NCBI RefSeq assembly: GCF_018991925.1
Contig: NW_024738608.1
Span: 177,001-241,000 of the forward strand
Origin: Homarus americanus
Taxonomy: Eukaryota > Arthropoda > Malacostraca > Decapoda > Nephropidae
Direction of reading: 5' to 3'
DNA length: 64,000 nt
The notes beneath the pieces are model-generated. The model was not told the DNA's origin. It searched no databases and was given only the letters and a program-made list of their open reading frames with translations. Position numbers and translations under genes: made by a program. Shown piece after piece: positions 12,599 through 24,813 of the stretch (within the stretch, counting starts at the first letter, position 1; each line of letters begins with the position of its first letter).

Positions 12599-15184
12599 TT
12601 TTGGATAGAATTAAGCGACGGTCGGGAAAAATTAATCACAGGAGTAATATATAGACCCCCCAATCTTGATAGCGTCAATGAGCGACTTATCTGGGATGAA
12701 ATGCGCAGGGCTTCCATACACAACAAAGTCTGTATAGTAGGCGACTTTAACCTTGGCCAAATAGATTGGACTGACCTTACGGGTAACTCAGAATCACAGG
12801 ATTTTCTCGAAACGATCCAGGACTGTTTCCTAAGTCAACATATAACCGAACCCACACGGGGTAATAATATACTGGACTTAGTTCTGTCGAACAGAGAAAA
12901 CCTAATTAGCAATGTCGAGGTAGGGAACGAACTTGCAAACAGCGATCACAAAGAAATTCGATTCCAGTTAGATTTTCAGGGCAGACGTAAGGAAAATTCC
13001 ACTAAAGTACCAGATTTCAGAAGGGCAAACTTTGACAGTTTAAAGAGGCAGCTGAGAGAGGGGGTGTCGCGCTTGGCTGTGAACCTGACAGATGACACCG
13101 ACCTGATAACGAGATCTGAGATTGCCGAGTTCCACGACAATTTAAATAGTGAGTTACTTAATGCACAAAGGCAGAACATACCATACAAAAAACTCAGATC
13201 AGACAACAATGACCCTAAATGGATAAATAATTATTTAAAGAACATCATTGGCCAAAGGAAGGCTATAGGTAGAAGGATAAATCGTGGCGAAATTCACCTC
13301 CGGGACTATTATAGGGTATTGACGAGTAGGGTCAAAACCGAGATAAGGAAAGCAAAGAGGAATAATGAGGTAAGGATAGCAAGGGAGGCGAAGACAAACC
13401 CCAAAGGATTCTACCAAATGTATCAAACTAAAACACGAGAAAAGATTGGACAATACGGTCAGACTTCGGCGAGCTCGCTGATAACGACAGAGAAATGAGC
13501 AATAATTTGAATAAATATTTTTCAACAGTTTTCACCACCGAAAATTTAAACATGATACCCGAGGCACCGACTCTATTCAGAGATAGTGAAGAAAACAAAT
13601 TAAGTGAGATAGTAGTGACTAGTAACGATGTTAGTAAGCAAATAGACAAACTAAAGCCTAATAAGTCACCTGGTCCCGATGAGATATTTGCCAGAGTATT
13701 AAAGGAATGTAAGGAAGAGCTTAGTATGCCCTTAGCAAAGTTGTTTAACATGTCATTAAAAACAGGTGTAGTCCCAGAATCCTGGAGGATAGCGAATGTA
13801 ATACCGATTTTCAAGAAGGGGGATAGATCACTATCCTCTAACTACCGCCCAATCAGTCTAACATCAATAGTAGGCAAATTACTGGAAGCAATCATTTCAA
13901 ACTCTATTCGAAATCACCTGGAGAAGCACCCATTGATCAATGATTCCCAGCATGGCTTCACAAGCGGACGTTCTTGTCTAACTAATCTATTAACATTCTT
14001 TTCACTCGCTTCGAATCGGTGGAGGGGCACAATTATGATGTGGTATATCTCGACTTTAGCAAAGCCTTCGACAGAGTCCCCCACGAAAGACTAATTAGAA
14101 AGGTAGAAGCTCATGGCATCAAAGGTGACATCCTTAAATGGATTAGGGCGTGGTTACAGGACAGGAAACAGCGAGTGAGCATTAACGGCACTAAGTCCCA
14201 TTGGAGCAACGTCACAAGTGGAGTTCCCCAAGGCTCAGTACTTGGACCATTATTATTTATTATATACATAAACGACATAGATATCGGCATTGACAGCAAC
14301 ATGAGTAAATTTGCTGATGACACTAAAATAGGACGTGTTATCAAATCTGACGAGGACTCGGCAAAACTACAGGAAGATCTAAACAAATTTTTCCAATGGT
14401 CTGAAAAATGGCAGATGAAATTCAACGTCGACAAATGTAAAGTACTCAGTATAGGAGATGCAAACAGGGAAACCAGATACCAGATGAACAACGATGCCAT
14501 AGAGAAATCCGACTGCGAGAGAGATTTAGGAGTAATGATAAGTAGGAACCTTAAGCCAAGTAAACAATGTGTTTTTGCTCGTAACAAGGCTAATAAAGTA
14601 CTTGGGTTCATACAAAGGAGTGTTAGTTACAAGACTAGCGAGGTCATCCTAAAACTGTATCTTGCTCTTGTGAGACCACACCTGGATTATGCAGTTCAGT
14701 TCTGGTCACCGTATTACAGAATGGATATAGAATCCTTGGAAAGAATTCAGAGGAGAATGACAAGACTAATCCCGGGCATTTGGAACCTTGAGTATAGAGA
14801 CAGGTTAAAGCATCTTAATTTGCACTCCCTTGAGAGACGTAGAGCGAGGGGCGACCTGATAGAGGTGTATAAGTGGAAGGCAGGGCTAAACAAAGGGGAC
14901 ATTACAAAGGTACTCAAACTATCCAACCAGGAGCGAACTCGTAACAATGGTTTTAAATTAGACAAATTTAGATTTAGGCGTGAAATAGGTAAACACTGGT
15001 TTGGAAACAGAGTAGTGGATGAATGGAACAAGTTACCAAATATCATCATTAACTCGAATACGCTGAATTGCTTCAAACATAGGTTGGATGCTCATATGAG
15101 CAATAGGGGTTGGGTGTAAACGGGACTGCCCAGTATGGGCCAATAGGCCCGCTGCAGTTTCCTCCATTCTTATGTTCTTATGTT
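12599..15184 (+). mobile_element. CR1-clade non-LTR retrotransposon, copy A, 5'-truncated
   Basis: Similarity to the longer copy at 43.9-47.85 kb begins abruptly at about 12599 inside the endonuclease domain and runs to the element's 3' end. That end is two TTCTTATG octamers after a short 3' UTR containing CAATAGGCCC. This octamer tail is the hallmark of CR1 elements, and 5' truncation is typical of target-primed reverse transcription. The words TGTTAACATT at 12584-12593 and 15181-15190 could be a target-site duplication, but the left one is separated from the element by several bases. Confidence 0.93.
12602..15119 (+). pseudogene. CR1 ORF2 remnant (endonuclease C-terminal part + reverse transcriptase)
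   Basis: ORF2 of a CR1 element, which nicks target DNA and reverse-transcribes the element RNA. The start is missing because the copy is truncated. Segment 12602-13498 holds the C-terminal half of the AP-endonuclease-like domain (GVIYRPP, GDFN, and an intact SDH triad motif) and the linker. Segment 13495-14094 begins the reverse transcriptase (KSPGPDEI, PIFKKGDRS, NYRPISLTS). Segment 14019-15119 has motif A DFSKAFD, motif B VPQGSVLGP, motif C FADD, and the C-terminal region ending MSNRGWV. Two frameshifts separate the segments. One is a missing base in GGACC near 13450. The other is a small deletion and rearrangement near 14000-14027. Protein wording is very close to copy D, so the insertion is fairly young. 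It is not functional as read. Confidence 0.92.
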
Positions 15185-16399
15185 AACATTAGTGTTGTCG
15201 GCTGATAACCTGATTCTAAAAAGTTTTTCCTTATTAATTTAATTAAATGAAGTGGGTCACCAAACACAAATATTTCCCAATCTGAAGCAGCTGGATTTAT
15301 AAGAGGACCTAACCATACCCACACCCTGCAGGGTATTCCCCGACCTCACATTAGTGGGACTACGATCATTAACTACAGCAACTACTAGATATCCAGCTGG
15401 TTATACCTTAACAATTAAGTCATACAACATACCCTTGGTCATATCGTTAACAAAAGTGTAATATATAATTTGTTTCCATGAGCCATCACTCCTCGTATCA
15501 TTGCACAGTGAACTCGCTTCTTAGGTGCATAGAGGATACCAGTTGTTTTATCACAGGTCCTTACGTGTGTAACACCTGTTTCATCAAAAGATAGGCCGTA
15601 GACGTTCACGATCAGCCATAGACTTACATTTATGCCACTACGGCTGCCTGCAACACCCCTGGTTCCACATTTAGATTAGAATTCTAGCGTTACGGGAAAG
15701 GAAATTTACCTTTATCACGCAAGTAGCGATAAGCTTTCGGGCCCAACCCAACACACCCGAATATGCTCCAACAATACCACAGTCTCATATTCACATCACC
15801 GAGCATGTTTATAAAAGTAACATCAGCGCCAAAGACCTCTTCTCCCTTTCCCCTCCCCCACCAAACACCTCTAACTAATCCCCCCTTCCCTCCCCCTCTC
15901 TCACCCCCCCCCCACACACACCCACCTTACCCCTTCCCCCTGATAGGACTACCCTCTATTCATGACCGGTCCGTATCGTGAAATTTAATGTCAAGGAAAA
16001 TCACATCGTTCCGTCAAAAGTCCCGGATGAAAAGACTGTGGTGGGAGGGAGGGAGGAAGGAGAGAAAAGGGGGGGAAGGAGGTTGGGATGGAGAGAAGGA
16101 AGGGGAGAGGAAAGGAGGTACGGAGGGAAAGAGAAAGGGAAGGGAGAGAGAGTAAAAAATGAGGGAGGTAAGGAGGGAGGTAGGAACCAGGCCTGAAGTC
16201 TATCTGGACCGTGGGACGAAGCGACACAACAAGAAAGATGAGCCTTTTGTCCTCACGACTCACGGGCCATTATCCCTTCACCACTGATAGTACTCATACT
16301 CTGCCTTTATGACTTACCACAATGAAGGCTCTCGATATTGCTTCTTTTTGTCTCTGTAGATCAATGGGTTATGGGAATTTTTTTTTTTGGTGGGTGGTG

Positions 16400-16406
<7 letters not shown>
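15185..16406. other. Unassigned stretch with CT- and GA-rich patches
   Basis: No gene recognised. A pyrimidine-rich patch lies at about 15830-15945, and a purine-rich low-complexity patch (GGAGGGA words) at about 16030-16190. Short frames here are translations of those patches. Confidence 0.5.
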
Positions 16407-16462
<56 letters not shown>

Positions 16463-16522
16463 TGGCGTTAGTAGTAATAGTAGTGATGGTGGTAGGAGTG
16501 ATAGTAGTGTGTGTCTGTGCGT

Positions 16523-16578
<56 letters not shown>
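16407..16578. repeat. (AGT)n and (AAT)n trinucleotide microsatellites
   Basis: About 18 uninterrupted AGT units at 16407-16462, a short degenerate GTAGTAATAG bridge, then about 18 AAT units at 16523-16578. Poly-Val and poly-Tyr/Thr frames on the two strands are artefacts. Confidence 0.95.
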
Positions 16579-17275
16579 TAACGGTTTTTTGAAAGAGCAT
16601 GACAGCCGGAAGGCTGAAAATATTGTTACATAATTGGGGAATGGGTCACTTGATTGACAAATAATATACAGTACAAGTAATATAAGTGATACAAATATGA
16701 TATATAATAATTAGGTGGGGATAAGGTCATAGTACAGGGCATTTCTACATAGTGACAGTGCAAAAAGGTAAGATTGACTGGGAGTGAACACACTGGTTGA
16801 TTACGAGTTGTTGATAATTTTTACAATGGTTGGGACTGGGCTGTTCTTATAGCGATCAGTACGTGCTCGTATGGGCTGGATGCGGTTGTGGTGTCGAAAA
16901 GCAATTCGAGGACGAGGGATCTAGGGTGGCAGTAGGAGCCGGTGTCGAGGATGATGCAGAAGCTTCTCACCAAATTTGCAGATGAGGTCATGGTGATGGT
17001 CAGAGAGAGCCGAGAGGGTCAGTGTGTTGAGTGCATCTTGATATGTGGAGTATGAAGTATTTAGGGAGGAAGACCAGGCAGGAAGGCATAGGTGAGCTTG
17101 GGAAGTATGAATATTGACTAAGTACTGAGGAGACTGTTCAATATATTCCGTGTGTGTGTGGGGTAGTGGATAGATCTACAGTAGGTCAGATGTGTCTTAA
17201 GTTTGTGTATGATAACATGTATGTTATGTGTTTTATATGTTCGTGTTTTCTGTAAATACACATACGTATACAGAG

Positions 17276-17332
<57 letters not shown>

Positions 17333-17464
17333 GACTCCCCAGTGTGGAGACTTTACGTGACTCTGTTTATCTTGGGAGAAGTTGCCTCTTAAACCCTCTT
17401 ATAAAACTCCGCCTCCAAACAACCTTCGCTAATTAGGTGGCCAGAGGCAGTAATAAGCACGTGA
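16579..17464. other. Unassigned non-coding stretch with (CA)n
   Basis: No gene recognised. A (CA)n tract of about 25 units lies at 17279-17329. Confidence 0.5.
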
Positions 17465-17650
17465 TGTGGTGCTAAAGAGATGCTCCTTATTGTCTCTTAT
17501 GTTTGAAATACGGCAATAAGGTCAGTCTCTTGCGTGTTGTTTTAAATACGGCAATAAGGTCTGTCTCTTGTTGTCTGTTGTTTGAAATACGGCAATAAGG
17601 TCTGTCTCTTGTTGTGTGTTATGTTTGAAATACGGCAATAAGGAGTTGCC
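17465..17650. repeat. About 41-bp tandem repeat, four copies
   Basis: The word TACGGCAATAAGG recurs at 17509, 17547, 17588 and 17631 (spacing 38, 41 and 43). The middle copies are followed by TCTGTCTCTTGTTGT or a close variant. Confidence 0.85.
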
Positions 17651-18897
17651 CCTTGATGTTGATGTTATTTGCATAATAGGGAAGGGAAGAGGGGTTAATG
17701 GGGGGTGTTTAAATAAGGGAGGGGGGGGGTGTTTGGGGGAGGGTGTAAGGGAAGGAGGTCTATGGTTTACGTTGGGAAGGAGTGGGGGAGACGAGTGGGT
17801 ATAGAGAGGGGGTTAGGGAGAGAGATAAGGAGTTGGAGGGAAAGGAACGGGTTAGAAAGTCTTACTACACAGAGGAGGATATGGGTTGGGGGGTAAGGAG
17901 GTCTTGACTATCAGTTCTCTTACTACTGTGGTGGAGGGGGGGGGAGAGGGAGAGGGGGGCGGAAGGGGAGAGGGGGGCGGAAGGAGTGAGGAGATCTTGG
18001 GGCTAACTCAGTCCCCCCGGGTTATAACGTTATATGCCTTAGTAGAGTATAACAGTAGGATAAGGTAATATAATATACCCCCCCGTTATACTCCCTCATA
18101 TGTTGCTCATGACGAGACGTGTTGGGTCGTATACTGACATATTAAATGGCAATATCTCGGCTATAGTGTCATGTCCCAATATATTACATGGCCATAATAC
18201 TTTTATAACCTGTCATGTACAGACGCGTTGGAGCATATTCGACGATGTGATTATGAGAGCAGATGTGTTATATTAGGGTATGTTGGAGCATATCGGGTAC
18301 AAGATATATTACCTGCAGTCGTATCAGGGTATATTGGACTATATCCGGATATATTATTATGAAGGTGATGATGATATATCGTGCTATTGTGAGACTCGGA
18401 TATAATGAACGATAAAATTTAATGAGTTAAGGTTAGGTGAGGTCAGGTTAGGTGAGGTTAGGTCAGGTTAGGTTAGGTTTTAGGCCACCCAAAACTATAT
18501 TGTTTTATTATATCATATTATATTAAATGAAAAAGGAAAATGTTTTAACATTTTATTAACGTCATTTCATTTTCTTTTCTTTATTATGTTTTCATTATTC
18601 GTTAAGATTATTATTTCCTTTCCACTTTCACAAATGTCAAGGTTACACAGTCTCATTTACACACACACACACACACACACACGTATTTACAAACACATAA
18701 CCAAACCCAAAATTGAATATTCCTTTTCATCTCCTGTTTTATTTCCTCCTCATCATTCTCAGTTAACTTCCCCCTGGCCGGAGTCCATGAATGTCGACTC
18801 CTGTAATTCTGTCATTTTACGTGAAAAGCGCAAAGCATCACGCTATATTTTATTCAGTCATAGTCAGACATAATATAACGCATGATATTAGAGTGTA
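17651..18897. other. Unassigned stretch, G-rich left part, TTAGG-like words
   Basis: A G-rich, GGGG-studded patch lies at about 17680-18000. Degenerate TATATTA/GGGTATAT words fill 18060-18390. Interrupted GGTTAGGT/GAGGTCAG words lie at 18428-18477, and (CA)n at 18659-18682. No gene recognised. Confidence 0.5.
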
Positions 18898-19115
18898 GAT
18901 TCGTTTGAACTCTGGCAGCACGTGACACGCAGCATATGACAACACATCATATAAACATACACACAGTTCACGACACGCACACACACAGTATATGACACAT
19001 ACACTGCATATAACATACACACAGCATATGACACACAAGCAGCACATGACACACACAGCATATGACATACACAGCATATGACACACAAGCAGCACATGAC
19101 ACACACTTCACACAT
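18898..19115. repeat. ACACAGCATATGAC minisatellite
   Basis: Degenerate tandem repeat of CAGCATATGACACAC and CAGCACATGACACAC words with a period near 19-20 bases. Cysteine/valine-rich minus-strand frames are repeat translations. Confidence 0.75.
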
Positions 19116-19387
19116 TATTATGAGTGTCAGGGTCTCACACAAGTCGAGAATATTGTTAATAAAAACAGGCTGGCCAACACACAGATTGATGTTGGTTTAA
19201 TACAGAGACTAACGCGTCCACAAAGTAAAAAAAAATGTTGCATTACTCATCACACAATGTTGAAGTAAATAAACAATGTTGGAGTAAACACAAAACAGAG
19301 TAAACACACAACATCCTAAACAAACATTAATATCAAACCAAAATCAAACAGAAACTTAAACAATCACCCCCCAAAAATATAAAGACC

Positions 19388-19770
19388 CTTCATTAAGAGA
19401 GGTCAGGTCATTAAGTGAGGTCAGGTCATTAAGAGAGGTTAGGTCACGAGGGAAATCAAGACCCTTGAGAATTTTAAACACAAATCGGAGTTAAATCACC
19501 CCTGGCACAGGTAAGGTCACGCTACTAAAATGGGTTAGGTTAGGTTATTAATGATGTATAGTCACCTTTCAAAGGTTAGGTGTTGAGAGGTTAGATCAAT
19601 AAAGATGATAGGTCACCCAAGTGGTAATTAAGGACAGGTCATCAAGATGTCAGGTCATCAAAAGGTCACGTCATCAAAAGGTCATGTCATCAAGAGGTCT
19701 GGTCATTAAGAGGTCAGGTCATTAAGAGGCCAGACGGATCACTGCGAGAGGTCAGGTCAACACCGTAACT
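19388..19770. repeat. AGGTCA-rich degenerate repeat
   Basis: About 380 bases in which AGGTCA, or GGTCA plus ATTAAG or ATCAA, recurs at irregular short spacing, often as the overlapping pair AGGTCAGGTCA. Similar in wording to TTAGG-derived repeats elsewhere in the window. AGGTCA is also the consensus nuclear-receptor half-site; function here is unproven. Confidence 0.7.
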
Positions 19771-20263
19771 CACACACACCATTAAGGACGTCAACTTGCC
19801 TCCTGGAACTGTGCTCACTTCAGCTGCGTTCTCCTCCTCGTTCCCTTCTCTCTCCATAATCACTTCCTCCCTCCTCCCGATCCATTCTTTTCCCTCCACC
19901 CCCAATCCCTTTCCCCTACCCTCCCTTCCCTCATGTCCCCTCCCTCCTCACTCCCCCTTCTTCACTCCCCCTCACCGACACTCCGTCATGGTCACATCAT
20001 TTGCATCTTACTCGCATTTACATCACTCATCGACCCCTGATTGGGTTGAATCTCGACTAGGCGATTGGCCGAATCTTGCCCGGGGTTCGAAGCCGGGTAG
20101 TTAAACTGGCATTGGGGAGGTGAGAACGACACGACAGCCAACCCTCGCCCGGCAGACGATGAAGGAGGGAAGTAAACAGTGGGTGATAATCAATTCTTTA
20201 CTGCCATCGACCAGCTGTATATAACCACTTGACACTACCATCAACACACTACGGAGTTCCTCT
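19771..20263. other. Unassigned stretch with a possible tRNA-like B box
   Basis: CT-rich patch at about 19835-19975. GGTTCGAAGCC at 20084-20094 matches the polymerase III B-box consensus and sits in a small CCCGG/CCGGG stem. No A box is found at the expected distance, so it is at most a SINE or tRNA relic. Confidence 0.35.
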
Positions 20264-20867
20264 TGTTACGAACCCCTCCACCCCGCACTACGAACCACGC
20301 CATCTATTGTCCTGATCTACCTACCCAGCACCACGAGCAACGCCATCTAGGGACGAGACACGAGTATGACTCGTCTTAGTTACCACTCCGAGGTTTCCCT
20401 TCTCCCTATCCTGGTTGTTGCGTCACCTCCTCAGTCTTCTTTGTCAGCTCCAATTCGAGGAGAGGCACTTGGCTCTGGGAAGTGACCACAGGATCATCTA
20501 TCCTCTAAACCTACGTGCAGTGACTACCTACCGTCTTCTACAATACTCAGCCTTACTCGTCAGCCATCTCAGCTCCTCACTTAAGTACTATTATCTTGTA
20601 TTAATTTCCCCACGTCCACTTGCTTCGAGATTGTTTTATGTTTATTAATATGTATATACTGTTAATGTTTAGGTTAAGTTTGGTTAAGGGTAATTTATAA
20701 GCTGAATATTTTGTTAAGGGATTTATGGTACTCTATTATATACAACGAAAACTCGCATCCTTTGTCTACCCTTTTATAGTCCGATTGTCTTTGTTTTTTT
20801 TTATTGTTGTTACCTGTTGGGATCTGGGTAGACGTATAACTATATTCTAAATCCCCAACTCGTAACA
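20264..20867. mobile_element. Probable solo LTR (604 bp)
   Basis: Starts TGTTACGA and ends TCGTAACA, an 8-base perfect terminal inverted repeat with canonical TG...CA ends. It is flanked on both sides by CTCT (20260-20263 and 20868-20871), a 4-base candidate target-site duplication as made by Gypsy-type integrases. No gag, pol, second LTR, primer-binding site or polypurine tract is seen nearby. The simplest reading is a solo LTR left by recombination between two LTRs. Orientation is unknown. The family is not identified, and a 4-base match alone could be chance. Confidence 0.6.
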
Positions 20868-22189
20868 CTCTTAAGTGGCAACTCTGTATATAAAGGAGGT
20901 GATGGAAGACGTGTAAACTATCTTGGGTTTACCTGAATATTACACACCCTAGCTTACTTTACCTTTACATTAACTAACCTAACGTTTCTTCACCTTACTT
21001 AGCTTATCTTCACCTAACCTAACTTAACCTTAACATAGCTTCACCTAACCTAACCTAACCTACCCTCACCTACCGGTAACCTAAAGCTAAGGTGAGTTAA
21101 GATAAGATAACCTAACCTAACCCAACCTATCTTTACCTTACTTAACCTAACCTATTGTACCTACAGGTATCTTCTATGTAAATATTAAAGTTAAATAGTT
21201 GTTTCTGTAATTACTGTCAAGACTTTCAATTACTTTTACAAATTATTTAAGAAACTAAGGACTTTTTTTGTGAGATGACGTTATATTTTCATAATTAAGA
21301 TACAATAAACATTAAGTTCTTTTATTAGCCCTGTCAACATTACCTAACTTTACAATTGAGGAAGTAGAGGCGGTCGAGTGCAGTATCTAACATTTCCAGC
21401 GCTATCTATACACAAATCCTCTAATGAGCGATCAGGCATAGGAGACCCACTGACACAACACTATTAACCTGCTTTTACGAGTAAGTCTAAACAGTAATAG
21501 ATTTTAAAGGTGTTAACTAAATTATACGTAGGATAAAAATAAAGCAAACAGTTGTTCTCTTTACCATTGCTATCAACAAGTGAATAGCTTTTACCAATAA
21601 CTTAGTCGAGAAAGTCTATTAAAAGCTAAATGATGAGAAAAACATGAGGACAGACTTAAGTATATCCAGTGTGGTATATAGTTGGCATTGAATATCATCA
21701 TCATCATCATCATCATTATTATTATTTCTCATCAGCGGGCAACATACCCATCAACTCAAGCATATAAGCTACGTCATACTGCAATCTTAGAAGAAAACAA
21801 AAACTTGCGAAAACCTATGAAACAAAACCAAAGAGAAAGCCTCCATACATATACCTACACATAAAAGATTAAAAGAACCGTCATATGTTACACCTGTCGA
21901 GTCATACCTGAAGACGTATAATATCCACCTGGTCTTAAGTTGGCTGTGAGTGTACTGAAGTCTGGTCACAGTTCCTTGTTATTTGGTCGGGTTATTACGT
22001 TCACAGGTCATGGATAAGTGGGCATACGGACAGACGGAACGAATGGATAGCGTGTATTTTTGAGACTCCGTTCCTGTGTTACAATCTCAGTCATGACTGT
22101 TATAGGGAAATACAGAAATAAATAGAGGTTACAAAATGTACTAAGTGAGAGCAATGTTACAGAGATCTAATTTAGGTAACGGCTCGTGA
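20868..22189. other. Unassigned stretch with interrupted CCTAA words
   Basis: At 20990-21165 there are scattered CCTAACCTAACC and CTTACTTAACC words, degenerate interstitial telomere-like DNA. (ATC)n lies at 21688-21714. No gene recognised. Confidence 0.5.
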
Positions 22190-22566
22190 TAGTGAAGAAA
22201 ATAAAGAACCAGGTTGTGTTATAGTGAAGCAACACAAGAAACAGTTGTATTACAGTGAAACAAAACAAGAAACAGTCGTATTACAGAGAAGTAACACAAG
22301 AACCAGTTGTATTACAGTGAAGCAACACAAGAAACAGTTGTATTACAGTGAAGCAACACAAGAAACAATTGTATTACAGTGAAGCAAAACAAGAAACAGT
22401 TGTATTACAGTGAAGCAAAACAAGAAACAGTCGTATTACAGTGAAGCAAAACAAGAAACAGTTGTATTACAGTGAAGCAAAACAAGAAACAGTTGTATTA
22501 CAGTGAAGCAATACAAGAAACAGTTGTATTACGGTGAAACAAAACAAGAAGCAGTTGTATTACACA
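22190..22566. repeat. 31-bp minisatellite (about 12 copies)
   Basis: Unit GTGAAGCAAAACAAGAAACA followed by GTTGTATTACA, 31 bases, repeated head to tail with few substitutions (CAAAAC or CAACAC, GTTG or GTCG). There are no unique spacers between units. Confidence 0.92.
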
Positions 22567-23150
22567 AAACACTCAACAAATGGCTGTTTTACGTCGAAAT
22601 AATCCTCTCCTAAGCCAAAGTATTGAAGCTCTGCGCAGTCAAGTTCTCCAGTGAGAGGAACTTATGCAAATTGACTGTGTGTAGTAATGACGAGGGGAGC
22701 TGGTTCTTGGGGAGAGGGTAGGCGGCAGGGGGAGGGAGGGAGAGAGAGAAATACACACTAACTAAACACCGGTATAATACTGTAGGGAGCAAAAACTCTT
22801 TCCAAAGGACGACAAAACAAATCTTTAATGAGCCGTGATTACCGTTGATAACACAATAGTTATGTAAGAAAAGGTTAACCTGCCGTACCTTCCTTACCAC
22901 CCTCAGTGTCAAGATCTGACTGAATTACTCAGAATAGGCAAACTGTACTACAAGCTCTGCAAATAAATTTGTTAAACTAAAAAACTCCTTGCCTGGGTGT
23001 CTCAATTATTATTTAGGTGGTCTGAGAAGGCTATATAGTATGCGACCTTTCGAGCTGGAGTTTGTCGACTCTACCGGGATACACGTAACGTCCATTAACC
23101 TATCCGGGATTAGGTTAGGTGTAAATATTGCAGTAGACCGCATACTATAG
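22567..23150. other. Unassigned non-coding stretch
   Basis: No gene or element recognised. A 100-residue minus-strand frame at 22610-22912 has no family signature. Confidence 0.45.
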
Positions 23151-23901
23151 CAGAAGGGCCTGATAATTGAATCTGACGAGGACTAAAAAATACAGTAAAA
23201 CCTACACAAACTGTTCGCATGGTCTCCAAAATGGCAGATGAAATTTAATGTGGAAAAGTGTAAAGTACTTAGCTTAAAAATGTAAATACGGAAACCAGAT
23301 ATCAGATGAACAACGTTGATATAGAGAAATCTTACTGTGAAAAAGATTTAGAGGTAATGATAAGTACGAACTTTAAACCAAGACAACAATGCGTATATAC
23401 TTGAAACAAGGCTAACAAAGGAGTGTTAGTTACAAGACTAGCGAGGTTATCCTAAAACTTACTTGGATGATGCGGTTCAGTTTTGGTCACCGTACTACAT
23501 AATGGGTATCGAATCCCTTGAGACCAATCAAAGGAGGACAATAAAGTAAATCCCGGCATTAGGAACCTAGAGAGTGGAGACATTAAAACAACTGTATCTG
23601 TACTCCCTCGAGCGATATGGTTGAGGTGTATAAATGAAAATCAGGGTTAAACAAAGGTGATATAACAAAGGTACACGTAGCATTGGTTTTAAATTGGACA
23701 AATTTAGATTAAGGCGCGAGATAGGTAAACACTGATTTGAGAATAGACTAGAACCGAACATTATCATTAACTCGAACACGCTCGATAACTTCAAACATAG
23801 GTTGGACGGATATGTGAGCGATAGGGGTTGGTTGTAAACGGGGTTGCCTACAGTGCGGGCCAATTGACTCGCTGCAGTTTCCTCCATTCTTATGTTCTTA
23901 T
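23151..23901 (+). mobile_element. CR1 copy B, old 3' relic
   Basis: Matches the last third of CR1 ORF2 and the 3' UTR. Recognisable landmarks are the AAATGGCAGATGAAATT word at about 23230 (residues WQMKF), TGGTCACCGTACTAC at about 23493, and the end word AGGGGTTGGTTGTAA finishing at 23836. They are followed by the CTGCAGTTTCCTCCATTCTT end and one to two TTCTTATG octamers. Compared with copy A it carries many substitutions, stops and sizeable internal deletions, so it is clearly the oldest copy in the window. Confidence 0.88.
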
Positions 23902-24813
23902 CACTGGTGTCTCTCTCTACCTCCTCCTACACTATGGTTTTAAGACATTCCCGGCGCCACGAGTCTACTGCCAAGTTTTACACCTCTTCAGTGACCAGCT
24001 TTAGGGTCATGCCGCCAGGTTAGTGTTAGATGGGGCCGAGTGTAAAAGTCTTATAATAGAAGATACTGTGTCTTAAGGGAGCGTTATTGGCTCTTCCATG
24101 TGAGATGATGACCTTAATGACCTCCAGAATCTCGTCCTTATTGTCCATGCTTACTCGGATGGCTGACCTTTGACCCATTTTCCCTTTGCAATAGAGGGAA
24201 AAAAGGCTGTGTTACAAATTTTCACTAAGCGTCTTGTAAGTTTACCATCCTATTCTAGGTTATATTTGCTGCTACCGAGGAAGCACAGATGATGATGACG
24301 ACGATGATGATGATAATGGCGATGATGATGATGATGATGAGAGGAACGCACGAGCCGAGCGATTAAGTAGCTATTCCGGGAGTGAAATACGCATACAAGA
24401 CAGCGATGAGTCCCCACATGTATAAATAACTCAAACAAGCAAGGTAGCAAAGTCACCGGCAGCATCATCAAATAGCAAGCATCTCGTGTATACTAAACCC
24501 CACTCTACAAAAACTCTCTACAGGACACACAAGCTCCTTTACATCCGGATGATAAAGGTCTCTGGAACTACAAGGCCCTCATCCACACCCTCAGCCACTG
24601 GACGAGATGAATGAAATAGAACAAGACTCATTTTAAGCCTGGACAACCACCTGGCAAGAACTAACATTTTAACACAGTTTATACGTGTACGACTGGGAAG
24701 GGTGTTTTTTGGGGGGGGCTAATCTGTCATATTTAAGGTAAGTTTATGTATGATTTCACCCCACTGTCTTGGTTCATTCCCGAGGACGACCAAGAAACGA
24801 GACCAGAAGTATA
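23902..24813. other. Unassigned stretch with (GAT)n
   Basis: No gene recognised. A (GAT)n-rich tract lies at about 24289-24341; the poly-His minus-strand frame over it is an artefact. Confidence 0.5.

Noticed and set aside
20084..20094. tRNA gene suggested by a perfect B box
   Set aside because: No A box or acceptor stem at the right distance and no cloverleaf can be drawn. Kept only as a possible relic.
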